A stretch of 17,381 nucleotides of DNA from CAYJAD01 sp964371195. Its GTDB lineage: Bacteria > Desulfobacterota > Desulfovibrionia > Desulfovibrionales > Desulfovibrionaceae. The position numbers and the translations under genes are program-made. The stretch lies in assembly GCA_964371195.1 (NCBI GenBank), contig CAYJLD010000050.1, forward strand, positions 1 to 17,381. Direction: 5' to 3'. Below the pieces are notes generated by a model, which was not told the origin of the DNA, ran no database searches, and saw only the letters and a program-made list of their open reading frames with translations. Of this stretch, positions 7,357 to 14,283 are shown piece by piece. Every line of letters starts with the position of its first letter. Position 1 is the stretch's first letter.

Positions 7357-7956
7357 TTAAGCATTCTTACGTTTCTTACCTGGCTTTTCTGGGACAATAA
7401 AAATATGCATACGTGTAGCTTTTCTAATATTATCCCACACAAAGTCTAGGGTATAAAACTGCCCATTATGTTCTATCTTTAATTGAAGCTTACCGTCATT
7501 AACGCTTAAAAGTTCACCACAAAACTTCTTACGCTTCATGGCAAAGGGTGGTAGTTGATCACTTTCAGACAAAAACTCTGCCAAAACAATTTCTACCATA
7601 TCACCAACATAGGGCGACATCTGCTCAAGCGTAAAAAATGGACGCGACAAGCCAGGGCTTGAAACTTCAAGCACATAGGCAGACGAAAAAACGTCTTCCA
7701 CCTCCAAAGCCAAACCAACAAGTCGCGAAATACGCGCACATTGCTCAACGGTTGCTGAATGTGCTGCCATATTATCTGCATCAAAATCTAGTGTATCATC
7801 TTGATCTTGCTTAGTTTGGGCTGGAACATCAACAAAAATGCGCACCATAGGCTTGCCAGCTTGAATTATATCAATACCCCAAAGCACAAGCCCAAAGGAT
7901 TGCACAACTGGCTCTGTAATGCCTTGTAATACTTCAAAAATATCTTTTCTTGCCAT
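7357..7956 (-). CDS. rimP: Ribosome maturation factor RimP
   Basis: Assists 30S subunit maturation. The product from the ATG at 7956 is 199 residues; family members are commonly 150-180. Recognisable parts are the N-terminal alpha/beta domain (FEVLQGITEPVVQSFGLVLWG), the signature VLEVSSPGLSRPF (95-107) and a C-terminal SH3-like domain ending in a Lys/Arg tail. The extra length is mostly an acidic insert at about residues 46-68 (QTKQDQDDTLDFDADN). The start is not backed by a Shine-Dalgarno sequence: a U tract and 11 A/T-rich bases precede it. An in-frame ATG at 8010 would add 18 residues encoded by the terminator hairpin itself; these look unlike RimP, so I prefer 7956. First gene of the operon. 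Confidence 0.92.
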   Translation of the reverse strand: MARKDIFEVLQGITEPVVQSFGLVLWGIDIIQAGKPMVRIFVDVPAQTKQDQDDTLDFDADNMAAHSATVEQCARISRLVGLALEVEDVFSSAYVLEVSSPGLSRPFFTLEQMSPYVGDMVEIVLAEFLSESDQLPPFAMKRKKFCGELLSVNDGKLQLKIEHNGQFYTLDFVWDNIRKATRMHIFIVPEKPGKKRKNA

Positions 7957-7967
7957 AATATTAATAC

Positions 7968-7998
7968 AAAAAAAAGGGGGCCTTATGCAAGGCCACCC
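7968..7998 (-). terminator. Intrinsic terminator in the rimP leader (attenuator candidate)
   Basis: On the minus strand a GC-rich hairpin (arms 7976-7984 and 7989-7998, 9 bp with one bulged base, 4-nt loop) is followed directly by eight T. This is a textbook rho-independent terminator for minus-strand transcription, and it has no T run in the plus direction. It ends only 11 nt before the rimP ATG, and no gene on that strand lies upstream within 400 nt. So it either ends a short leader RNA from the 8091-8119 promoter or acts as an attenuator of the rimP-nusA-infB operon. Confidence 0.85.
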
Positions 7999-8029
7999 CG
8001 TTATGATCATTTGTCAAATACAGGATGAA

Positions 8030-8075
8030 CGAAAGCGTAAAAAACACAATAAATCAGCACCAAACAACGCTTTCG
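8030..8075 (-). promoter_or_regulatory. Leader hairpin upstream of the rimP attenuator
   Basis: CGAAAGCGT (8030-8038) and ACGCTTTCG (8067-8075) are perfect 9-base reverse complements enclosing 28 nt. In the minus-strand transcript this stem would form about 11 nt after the predicted start site and ahead of the terminator at 7968-7998. It does not overlap the terminator stem, so it is not by itself a classic antiterminator; it may be a protein-binding or stabilising 5' structure. I recognise no known riboswitch here. Confidence 0.5.
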
Positions 8076-8090
8076 CCCTAAAGCAGTGGA

Positions 8091-8119
8091 ACAATATATA
8101 TGAACAATTGCTGTGTCAA
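8091..8119 (-). promoter_or_regulatory. Sigma70-like promoter for the rimP-nusA-infB operon
   Basis: On the minus strand a perfect -35 box TTGACA (8114-8119) is followed by TATATT (8093-8098, spacing 15) or TATTGT (8091-8096, spacing 17). Transcription would begin near 8085, giving a leader of about 130 nt that contains one stem-loop and one terminator before rimP. It is the best match to a housekeeping promoter in this gap. Confidence 0.65.
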
Positions 8120-8434
8120 GCTTTTTATGCAATACTTTTTGTGGATTAAATAATTTGCTCGGCAATAAAATAGCTATGTAGATTTTTCCTTACAAGTTTT
8201 TATCCAAAGGGCACTAGACAATTTTTTATTCCACATATAAAAGAAGCTCATAGCACAGTTATTTGAATTCTAACTTATGCTTTTGCAGTAAATTTGACGT
8301 ATAAAAGCAAATATAGTTGTGCAGGAGTTTTATAGTAAGAATAAAGCTAAGCTTTTCATTATTACAATGAAAAACAAGAACTTATGCGTAAGGGATACTA
8401 AGAGCGTTTAGCTTAACTATTAAAGGGTAAGTGT
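8120..8434. other. Divergent intergenic region between rimP leader and tviB-like gene
   Basis: A/T-rich, with no convincing open frame on either strand and no tRNA-like T-loop. On the plus strand TAGACA (8215-8220) with TATAAA (8236-8241, spacing 15) is a weak promoter candidate for the downstream gene. A perfect 8-bp stem TTTTCATT/AATGAAAA (8353-8360/8366-8373, 5-nt loop) lies about 60 nt before the start and could be part of the 5' leader. A TTGACG at 8294-8299 has no -10 box at suitable spacing. Confidence 0.4.
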
Positions 8435-9745
8435 ATGATTAATTATGAAGCTATTGCTAGCCGCAAGGCCAAAGTTGCCATTGTGGGCCTTGGGTATGTT
8501 GGTTTACCCCTAGCCATTGCCCTTGCAAGAAAATTTGACGTGATTGGCTTTGATATTAGTGAACAACGCGTAAATATGCTACAAAATGGCAAGGATAATA
8601 CGCTTGAAGTTGAAGAAGATGAACTCAAATCTACCACAGCCATTTTTACATCTAACGTCACAGCATTGCAGGATGCACAGATTATTATTGTAGCAGTACC
8701 CACTCCGGTAGATGATCATCTAACCCCAGACCTAAAACCAGTTAAAAACGCTAGTCGTAGTGTTGGCAAGCATATGCCAAAGGGCTGCATAGTATGTTAT
8801 GAGTCTACTGTATACCCTGGGGTAACAGAAGATGAATGTGTACCAATATTGGAGCAAGAATCTGGATTTACCTTGGGACAAGACTTTAGTGTAGGCTATT
8901 CACCTGAACGCATAAATCCAGGAGACAAAGTAAATCGCTTAGAGAATATCTGCAAGGTAGTAGCAGGATCTGATGAACATGCTTGCGATACACTTGCTAA
9001 GCTCTATGGCACTGTAATTACAGCCGGTATACATAAAGCACCAACTATTAAAGTTGCCGAAGCTTGTAAAGTTATTGAAAATACTCAGCGCGACATTAAC
9101 ATTGCGCTCATGAATGAGCTGGCTTTAATATTTAATAAAATGAATATTGACACCCTAGATGTTTTAGAAGCCTCTGGCACAAAGTGGAACTTCTTGCCCT
9201 TTAGGCCAGGGCTTGTGGGTGGGCATTGCATTGGCGTTGACCCATACTACCTCACGTACAAAGCTCAAGAGCTAGGCTATCACCCTGAAATTATTCTAGC
9301 AGGGCGTCGCATTAATAGTAATATGGGAAAATATATTGCCAGTACTTGTGTAAAAAAACTTATTGAAACTGATTGTAATGTCAAAAAAGCTCGCGTTGGT
9401 ATTCTTGGTTTTACATTTAAAGAAGATGTGCCCGATATTCGCAATACACGTATTATTGATATTATTGTTGAATTACAAGAGTTTGGCATAAAAACATTTG
9501 TGCATGATCCAGTAGCTAATGCCAATGAAGCCATACAAGAATACAATATTGAACTATTCCCTTTAGATCAATTAAACAACCTTGATGCCCTTATTCTTGC
9601 TGTTCCACATAAGGAATTCACCAAATTAGGCATTGAAGAAATAAAAAAACTCTTTGGTAATAATCCTGTAAATCTCATTGATATTAAAAGCTTTTGGGAT
9701 AAAAAACTCATGCAAGCTGCTAACTTTAATCTCTGGCGACTATAA
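8435..9745 (+). CDS. tviB: UDP-N-acetylhexosamine C6-dehydrogenase, TviB/WbpO type
   Basis: NAD-dependent enzyme oxidising C6 of UDP-GlcNAc or UDP-GalNAc to the uronic acid, a precursor for capsule, Vi-like antigen or O-antigen. The 436 residues show the nucleotide-binding GLGYVGLP (18-25), YESTVYPGVTE (122-132), GYSPERINPGDK (154-165), VIENTQRDINIA (213-224) and the catalytic GGHCIGVDPYY block with Cys265; the LGFTFKEDVPDIRNTR block marks the C-terminal nucleotide-binding half. By memory it resembles Salmonella TviB more than UDP-glucose dehydrogenase, but GlcNAc versus GalNAc preference is not readable. AAGGG sits 7 nt before the ATG. No epimerase, transferase or export gene follows; the next gene, 18 nt on, is of an unrelated family. 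A partner such as a TviC-like epimerase must be elsewhere if the pathway is complete. Confidence 0.9.
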   Translation: MINYEAIASRKAKVAIVGLGYVGLPLAIALARKFDVIGFDISEQRVNMLQNGKDNTLEVEEDELKSTTAIFTSNVTALQDAQIIIVAVPTPVDDHLTPDLKPVKNASRSVGKHMPKGCIVCYESTVYPGVTEDECVPILEQESGFTLGQDFSVGYSPERINPGDKVNRLENICKVVAGSDEHACDTLAKLYGTVITAGIHKAPTIKVAEACKVIENTQRDINIALMNELALIFNKMNIDTLDVLEASGTKWNFLPFRPGLVGGHCIGVDPYYLTYKAQELGYHPEIILAGRRINSNMGKYIASTCVKKLIETDCNVKKARVGILGFTFKEDVPDIRNTRIIDIIVELQEFGIKTFVHDPVANANEAIQEYNIELFPLDQLNNLDALILAVPHKEFTKLGIEEIKKLFGNNPVNLIDIKSFWDKKLMQAANFNLWRL

Positions 9746-9763
9746 GTTTAAATAAAGGTAATT

Positions 9764-10210
9764 ATGATAAATACTAACAAACAAAATACTTCCATATGGA
9801 CATATGCTCACCCCATTATTGTTGAAAAGTGTCAATCCATTTTTGAAGCTGAAAAATATGCACTTGCTGTTACAACTGGTATTGAAGAGATAATTGTTAG
9901 AATTCGTAAATTTAGGGATGCTAATGGCTTAGAAGAAATTAATGATGATACACAAATGCTACAAATAACCTTTGATAAAGAAGGTAATAATTTAAAATTT
10001 AATGCCTTATGCACAGACGATGAAAAAAATATCCAAGAAGGTTATACCAAAATTTTTGATGGAGTTATGCAAGCTATGCGTCTTAACACTGAAGATGCTT
10101 CTATGTCTGCCGCAGAAGCGGCACGCAAACTCTTGCTCGTTAGTGACTTAATGTATAAGATTGATGATGCCTTAGCCCTGCTTTGGAAAGACTCAAGCCT
10201 TGCTAGTTGA
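9764..10210 (+). CDS. Ymh-like (TIGR02391/PF09509-like) small protein with altered HEPN-like motif
   Basis: A 148-residue helical protein of unknown function. Its pattern matches what I recall of the Ymh family: AHPIIVEKCQSIFEAEKYALAV (15-36, HP-x-I ... C ... F ... Y-x-x-AV), a VRIRKF segment (45-50), DEKNIQEGYTKIFDGVMQAMR (86-106), and a C-terminal helix AARKLLLVSDLMYKID. Family members typically carry R-N-P-x-A-H after the GxMxxIR stretch; here it reads R106-LNTE-D111, so the His is replaced by Asp. If the family is HEPN-like, RNase activity would be doubtful. AAAGG lies 5 nt before the ATG and the gap to the dehydrogenase is 18 nt, so the two are probably co-transcribed. No methylase, nuclease or phage gene is nearby, so a defence role is not supported by context. 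Confidence 0.6.
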   Translation: MINTNKQNTSIWTYAHPIIVEKCQSIFEAEKYALAVTTGIEEIIVRIRKFRDANGLEEINDDTQMLQITFDKEGNNLKFNALCTDDEKNIQEGYTKIFDGVMQAMRLNTEDASMSAAEAARKLLLVSDLMYKIDDALALLWKDSSLAS

Positions 10211-10322
10211 AGTATAAAAAGTAAATTTTATCCCAAGTAAAAATAGTTAAAATTGAATAATTTTGTTGTAACAAAAATTGTAAAAATCCCACTCCACTCC
10301 AACCATTAAAATTTTACTAAAA

Positions 10323-10364
10323 ATCTGGTGAGGGAAATGTTTCAAACAATTTCTCTCACCAGAT
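10323..10364 (-). terminator. Long hairpin terminator after gadB
   Basis: Arms of 16 bases (10323-10338 and 10349-10364) pair perfectly except for one G-U, with a 10-nt loop that can pair further. On the minus strand the stem runs into six T (10319-10324), giving a good intrinsic terminator about 40 nt past the gadB stop. No T run follows on the plus strand, but the structure may still limit read-through from the plus-strand genes that end at 10210. Confidence 0.75.
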
Positions 10365-10405
10365 GAACTTGTAAGCAAGTATACAGATTTTATATATAAT
10401 CAGGC

Positions 10406-11794
10406 TTAGCGTCCAGCATGGCTATAACTAAGCTTACTTTGCTGCATGGCCTCTTGTGCAGGTTGTTCACGTAAATGTGTAATGGTCATACGCATATCTC
10501 GTAAAAGTAGGTCTGCAAAGTCCTTACTAAAACCATGTCGAACTAAGATGCGCATCACTACCAAATCTTCTCTATGCGCTGGCATAGAGTAAGCAGGAAC
10601 CTGCCAACCCCGTACTCGCAATTTTTCTGATAAATCATAGAGATTAAAATTGACCTTAGCATCATCCTTAAGTGTAAAAGCTAAGGCTGGTATACCATTC
10701 TTACCAGCATGAATAAAATCAAATAAACCAAGTTTTTCCAAGTGCTCAACTAGATAATCTACAGTGTCATAGCATGCCTTATGCACCTTATAGTAACCTT
10801 CACGCCCAAGACGTACCATGTTGTAATATTGAGCAATAATTTGCCCACCTGGTCGAGAGAAGTTAATGGCAAATGTTGGAATATTACTGCCCAAATAATT
10901 AACCCAAAAAATCAAGTCCTCTGGTAAATCATCTTTTTCACGCCACACTACCCAACCTACGCCAAGAGGTGATAAGCCAAACTTATGCCCAGAACTATTA
11001 ATGGATTTAACCCTTGGTAAACGAAAATCCCATAACAAGTCTGGCTCCATAAAGGGTGCTAAAAATCCACCGCTGGCTGCATCCACATGTATTGGAATAT
11101 CAAGGCCTCGCTCAGACTCAAGTCTATCAAGGGCAAGGCTTAGCTCGCGTATGGGCTCATAGGCACCGGTAAAAGTTAGGCCTAAGGTTGCAACAACTCC
11201 AATGGTATTTTCATCACAATAGCTAAGTGCTCGCTCTGGTGTTAATTGTAAAGAATCTTTTTCCATTGGTATTTCGCGAAGCTCCACATCCCAATAGCGT
11301 GCAAACTTATGCCAACAAACTTGTACCGGACCTGTTACAAGGTTTGGCTTATCATATGGCTTGTTTTGCGCTTTACGTTTTTCTCGCCAACGCCATTTCA
11401 TTGCCATACCGCCAAGCATGGCTGCCTCACTTGAACCAATGGTAGAACAACCTAATGTAGTTGTGGCAGAAGGGGCATTCCAAAGGTCTGCCAAAAGCCT
11501 AACGCAACGCATTTCTATGGAAGCAGTTTGTGGATATTCATCCTTATCAATCATATTCTTATCCACACACTCATCCATAAGTTTATGCACTTCTGGCTCT
11601 ACCCAAGTTTGACAAAAGGTAGCCAAGTTTTGACGTGAATTTCCGTCAAGCATAAGCTCATCATGCAAGGCTTGATATACAGCTCTTGGACTCATCTCAT
11701 GGGCAGGAAAAATCCCTTGCGGCAAAACATGCCCAAGATTGGTATCGCTAAAAACATCATCCATATTCTGAAAAGATGTTGAAATATTTAACAT
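10406..11794 (-). CDS. gadB: Glutamate decarboxylase
   Basis: PLP enzyme converting L-glutamate to GABA and CO2 while consuming a proton; with GadC it forms the glutamate-dependent acid-resistance system. The 462 residues align in memory with E. coli GadA/GadB along the whole length: RQNLATFCQTW (54-64), TIGSSEAAMLGGMAMKWRWR (118-137), HVDAASGGFLAPF with Asp238, and SSGHKFGL with the PLP Lys271. The C-terminus SYSHAGR has His459 four residues from the end, close to where E. coli GadB has His465, which seals the active site at neutral pH. The N-terminus differs from E. coli. AGGAG stands 5 nt before the ATG. It follows gadC by 55 nt and is probably co-transcribed; a terminator lies downstream. 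Confidence 0.97.
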   Translation of the reverse strand: MLNISTSFQNMDDVFSDTNLGHVLPQGIFPAHEMSPRAVYQALHDELMLDGNSRQNLATFCQTWVEPEVHKLMDECVDKNMIDKDEYPQTASIEMRCVRLLADLWNAPSATTTLGCSTIGSSEAAMLGGMAMKWRWREKRKAQNKPYDKPNLVTGPVQVCWHKFARYWDVELREIPMEKDSLQLTPERALSYCDENTIGVVATLGLTFTGAYEPIRELSLALDRLESERGLDIPIHVDAASGGFLAPFMEPDLLWDFRLPRVKSINSSGHKFGLSPLGVGWVVWREKDDLPEDLIFWVNYLGSNIPTFAINFSRPGGQIIAQYYNMVRLGREGYYKVHKACYDTVDYLVEHLEKLGLFDFIHAGKNGIPALAFTLKDDAKVNFNLYDLSEKLRVRGWQVPAYSMPAHREDLVVMRILVRHGFSKDFADLLLRDMRMTITHLREQPAQEAMQQSKLSYSHAGR

Positions 11795-11849
11795 AATAAC
11801 TCCTATATAGTAACAATTACTTTTTATTAATCCTGTATGTAAAATTTAT

Positions 11850-13358
11850 CTAAACACCAGCCATTGAAAGGGATTTGTCATCTGTGGTTTTTTGCGTAGC
11901 CTTGGTAGTTTGTAGCTCAGCCTTTTTCCAAGAAGGTTTTTTCATTGATTGTATAATTAAAGGCATACCAATGAAAATAATCAATCCCGAAGCCACCAAA
12001 CTTACATAAAATACTGGATCTCCAATAGCTAATGATGTTGGAGGAAAAAATCCGGCAACAAATGCAAAAGTCACACCTAAAAAACCCACACCAGCTATAA
12101 GCCACATGACAAATAAACCACCAGGAACTTTGTAAGGACGTGGTAAATCAGGCATTGTATAGCGTAAACGCAAGGCTGCTGCAAACATGAACATATACAT
12201 TACTAAGTAAAGTGTTGCTGTCATGGCTGAGAGCACAAAGAACGCAACCGATACATTTTCCATTATAAAATATAATGATGCCAAGACTGTTACCACACAA
12301 AGCTGGATAATAAGCAATGTAACTGGGGCACCCTTACTATTAGTCTTGGCCATAAACAATGGCATTTCACCTTCCCTAGCTGTTTGTAAAAGACCACGGC
12401 TTGGGCCTGTAACCCATGACATAACCCCTCCTATGGCCCCAAAAGCTATAAAGAAACCCATAATAGGTAATAAAAAGCTAATATTATATTTAGCAAAAAG
12501 CAGTTTAAAGGTTTGCATAACACCAGCTGTAAGGTTAATTTCTGAAGCAGGCATCACCGCAGCAATAGCAAATGATCCTAATAAAAATAATAATACAATG
12601 ATTAATGAAGCCATAAGCATAGCTAATGGAAAATCCCTGGCAGGATTTTTCATGTCAGCTGCTTGAACAGCCTGCACCTCCACACCAGCAAATAGTAATA
12701 CAATACCAGCCAAAAATGCTATATTACCTAAATTATTCAAATGTGGAAAAAATCTAGCATGCACTTTCTCTGTAGTTGCAACACCATCAACCACGGTTTT
12801 TTGCACTTCTATTGCGATGGGATTTCCTTGATCTATCCAAAGTAAACCTAAGATAATAATAAATAATCCTGGTAGCAATGTACCAAAAATCACACCATAG
12901 CGTGTGATGGAGTTTACTGCTGTACTTCCGGCTAGGGCTATAGCTGTGGCTAACCAATATACAATCATTATTACTCCACCCACATAGTAGCCATTGGAGG
13001 CCAAGGCATCATCCATGAAAAGATAAGCCAAGGATGAAGCCGCAAAAGCTAATATAGTTGGGTACCAAACCACATTTTGTATCCACTGTAACCAAATAGC
13101 TGTAAAACCATAACGCGCCCCAAAAGCCGCCTTTACCCATGAATATACACCACCATTGTCTTTTGAAAAAGCTGAACCAAGCTCAGCAGAAACCATAGCC
13201 GCGGGTAATAAAAATATAAATGTAGCAAATAAAATATAAAACACCATATTATATCCTTCTGCCGCCATCATAGGCAAACCTCTCAAGCTCACAACCGATG
13301 CTACTGTCATCAAAGCTAATGTTGTGGCTGATACCTTCTTTACTATACTCTTAACCAT
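11850..13358 (-). CDS. gadC: Glutamate/GABA antiporter GadC
   Basis: Inner-membrane APC-family antiporter that imports glutamate and exports GABA. The protein has 502 residues with about 12 hydrophobic segments, from LALMTVASVVSLRGLP at the N-terminus, a well-kept Phe/Leu/Ile-rich core, and a polar tail from about 472 (KKPSWKKAELQTTKATQK) that corresponds to the C-terminal plug controlling pH-dependent opening in E. coli GadC. The KDNGGVYSWVKAAFG block and the SWVTGPSRGLLQTAREGEMP loop are typical of the group. GAGG lies 5-6 nt before the ATG. Gene order is gadC then gadB, as in Lactococcus rather than E. coli gadBC. A promoter candidate lies at 13452-13481. The pairing with gadB makes the substrate assignment firm. 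Confidence 0.94.
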   Translation of the reverse strand: MVKSIVKKVSATTLALMTVASVVSLRGLPMMAAEGYNMVFYILFATFIFLLPAAMVSAELGSAFSKDNGGVYSWVKAAFGARYGFTAIWLQWIQNVVWYPTILAFAASSLAYLFMDDALASNGYYVGGVIMIVYWLATAIALAGSTAVNSITRYGVIFGTLLPGLFIIILGLLWIDQGNPIAIEVQKTVVDGVATTEKVHARFFPHLNNLGNIAFLAGIVLLFAGVEVQAVQAADMKNPARDFPLAMLMASLIIVLLFLLGSFAIAAVMPASEINLTAGVMQTFKLLFAKYNISFLLPIMGFFIAFGAIGGVMSWVTGPSRGLLQTAREGEMPLFMAKTNSKGAPVTLLIIQLCVVTVLASLYFIMENVSVAFFVLSAMTATLYLVMYMFMFAAALRLRYTMPDLPRPYKVPGGLFVMWLIAGVGFLGVTFAFVAGFFPPTSLAIGDPVFYVSLVASGLIIFIGMPLIIQSMKKPSWKKAELQTTKATQKTTDDKSLSMAGV

Positions 13359-13451
13359 AACAACCTCTTATTTAATAAGTTTTAAAATATATAATTAATG
13401 CTTTGTAAAAATAAATTTCCTAACACCATATTCATAGTGCAAAGAAGCATA

Positions 13452-13481
13452 ATATTAACCCATATAAAAAATATAAGTCAA
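13452..13481 (-). promoter_or_regulatory. Promoter candidate for gadCB
   Basis: Minus-strand TTGACT (13476-13481) and TAATAT (13452-13457) are separated by 18 nt, suiting a sigma70-type promoter. Transcription would start near 13445, leaving a leader of about 85 nt before the gadC ATG. The surrounding sequence is very A/T-rich, so chance matches are likely and the call is moderate. Confidence 0.45.
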
Positions 13482-13565
13482 ATAAATTTTATATTTTAAT
13501 AGATTACATGAAAAAAGAGACATTTTATGCTTTAAAAAGTACACAAAAATACTTATGCATAACAA

Positions 13566-13596
13566 AGACCTCCACATTAAAATTATATGGAGGTCT
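13566..13596 (-). terminator. 9-bp inverted repeat, weak terminator or operator
   Basis: AGACCTCCA and TGGAGGTCT pair perfectly around a 13-nt loop. On the minus strand the stem is followed by TTGTTATG, a poor U tract, about 190 nt past the end of the upstream minus-strand gene and about 210 nt before gadC. It could be a weak terminator for the amrS-cobO group or a regulator-binding site for gadCB. Confidence 0.4.
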
Positions 13597-13779
13597 AAGA
13601 TGTGAGCTTGCTAAATAGCCGACACTGAAATTATCAGCTAGTATAATTAAATTTTTTTGCTTGAAAGCTATGCGCAAAATTGCCATAAAGTTTGCACAAA
13701 ATGCCAGCTATGACAATTTAAAGATTATAAGGTGATATTGTTACGACTAATATTTAATTAAATAAACTTTTAAAAATAC

Positions 13780-14283
13780 TTATTCCTTATCTAAGCTTAA
13801 TTTGGCACTGAGAACACGTACGCGCATATCATCCTTTGTATTTAATTCACTTGGCCCATCTACGTGATATTTGGCAACTAAATGCATAAGATGTAAAGCA
13901 TCTTCAATATTGTCAACCCATATATCTGTTGCACCATGTAGCATTAAGCCAGGGGCTTCCAAGGGCCCTCGAATACCTAAAATAGGTACGCGTGCACCAC
14001 AAGCTATACCAACTTCAACGCCAGCATCTTGCCCAGATTCACCAAAATAAATTAAAATATGGGCAGTCTTACATGCATCATGGCAAAAGGAAAACACCTG
14101 CCCACCTTCTATATCTGTATCCATCCATTGACGGCGCTCTGAAGGATTTAGACCTGGAGGTGGGGTGGCCTTTTCTGTCCAGTCTAAGATATTAAATCCA
14201 AGTTTATTAAGCTCTCGCCCAAGAAGTCGTACAGCATGCTTATGCCTAAATGATGCGGCAATATATATATTTGGTTTTTTCAT
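13780..14283 (-). CDS. Nucleoside 2-deoxyribosyltransferase-like protein
   Basis: The 167-residue protein has a Rossmann-like NDT fold signature: IYIAASFRHKHAVRLLGREL (6-25) opens it, then ACKTAHILIYFGES (70-83), and DAGVEVGIACGARVPILGI (86-104). In NDT enzymes the equivalent of Glu90 in GVEVGIA is the nucleophile, so the catalytic residue seems kept. Family members move deoxyribose between bases or hydrolyse nucleotides, but some relatives only bind nucleotides or nucleoside-diphosphate sugars; the substrate here is unknown. Its ATG overlaps the cobO stop as TAATG, pointing to coupled translation. The association with a corrinoid adenosyltransferase is intriguing, because both could handle adenosyl or nucleoside groups (speculation). 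The protein has no signal peptide and appears cytoplasmic. Confidence 0.72.
   Translation of the reverse strand: MKKPNIYIAASFRHKHAVRLLGRELNKLGFNILDWTEKATPPPGLNPSERRQWMDTDIEGGQVFSFCHDACKTAHILIYFGESGQDAGVEVGIACGARVPILGIRGPLEAPGLMLHGATDIWVDNIEDALHLMHLVAKYHVDGPSELNTKDDMRVRVLSAKLSLDKE

Larger units (their letters stand above)
13359..13779. other. A/T-rich intergenic region upstream of gadC
   Basis: About 420 nt with no supported gene. It holds the gadC promoter candidate (13452-13481), a 9-bp inverted repeat at 13566-13596 and the palindrome ATTTAATTAAAT at 13752-13763. A further short imperfect repeat TAGC...GCTA spans about 13617-13642. I recognise no known acid-response operator in it. Confidence 0.5.

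Noticed and set aside
7919..8149. 76-codon plus-strand frame across the rimP start and leader
   Set aside because: It crosses the minus-strand promoter, terminator and rimP start, has a basic low-quality composition and no ribosome site.
8294..8317. TTGACG with TATAGT as a tviB promoter
   Set aside because: Spacing is only 12 nt, too short for a sigma70 promoter.
8010..8434. Possible tRNA upstream of rimP, as metY in E. coli
   Set aside because: No GGTTCGAATCC-like T-loop or cloverleaf arms on either strand.
12223..12666. 147-codon plus-strand frame inside gadC
   Set aside because: Antisense of the membrane-protein gene; hydrophobic bias is inherited from it.
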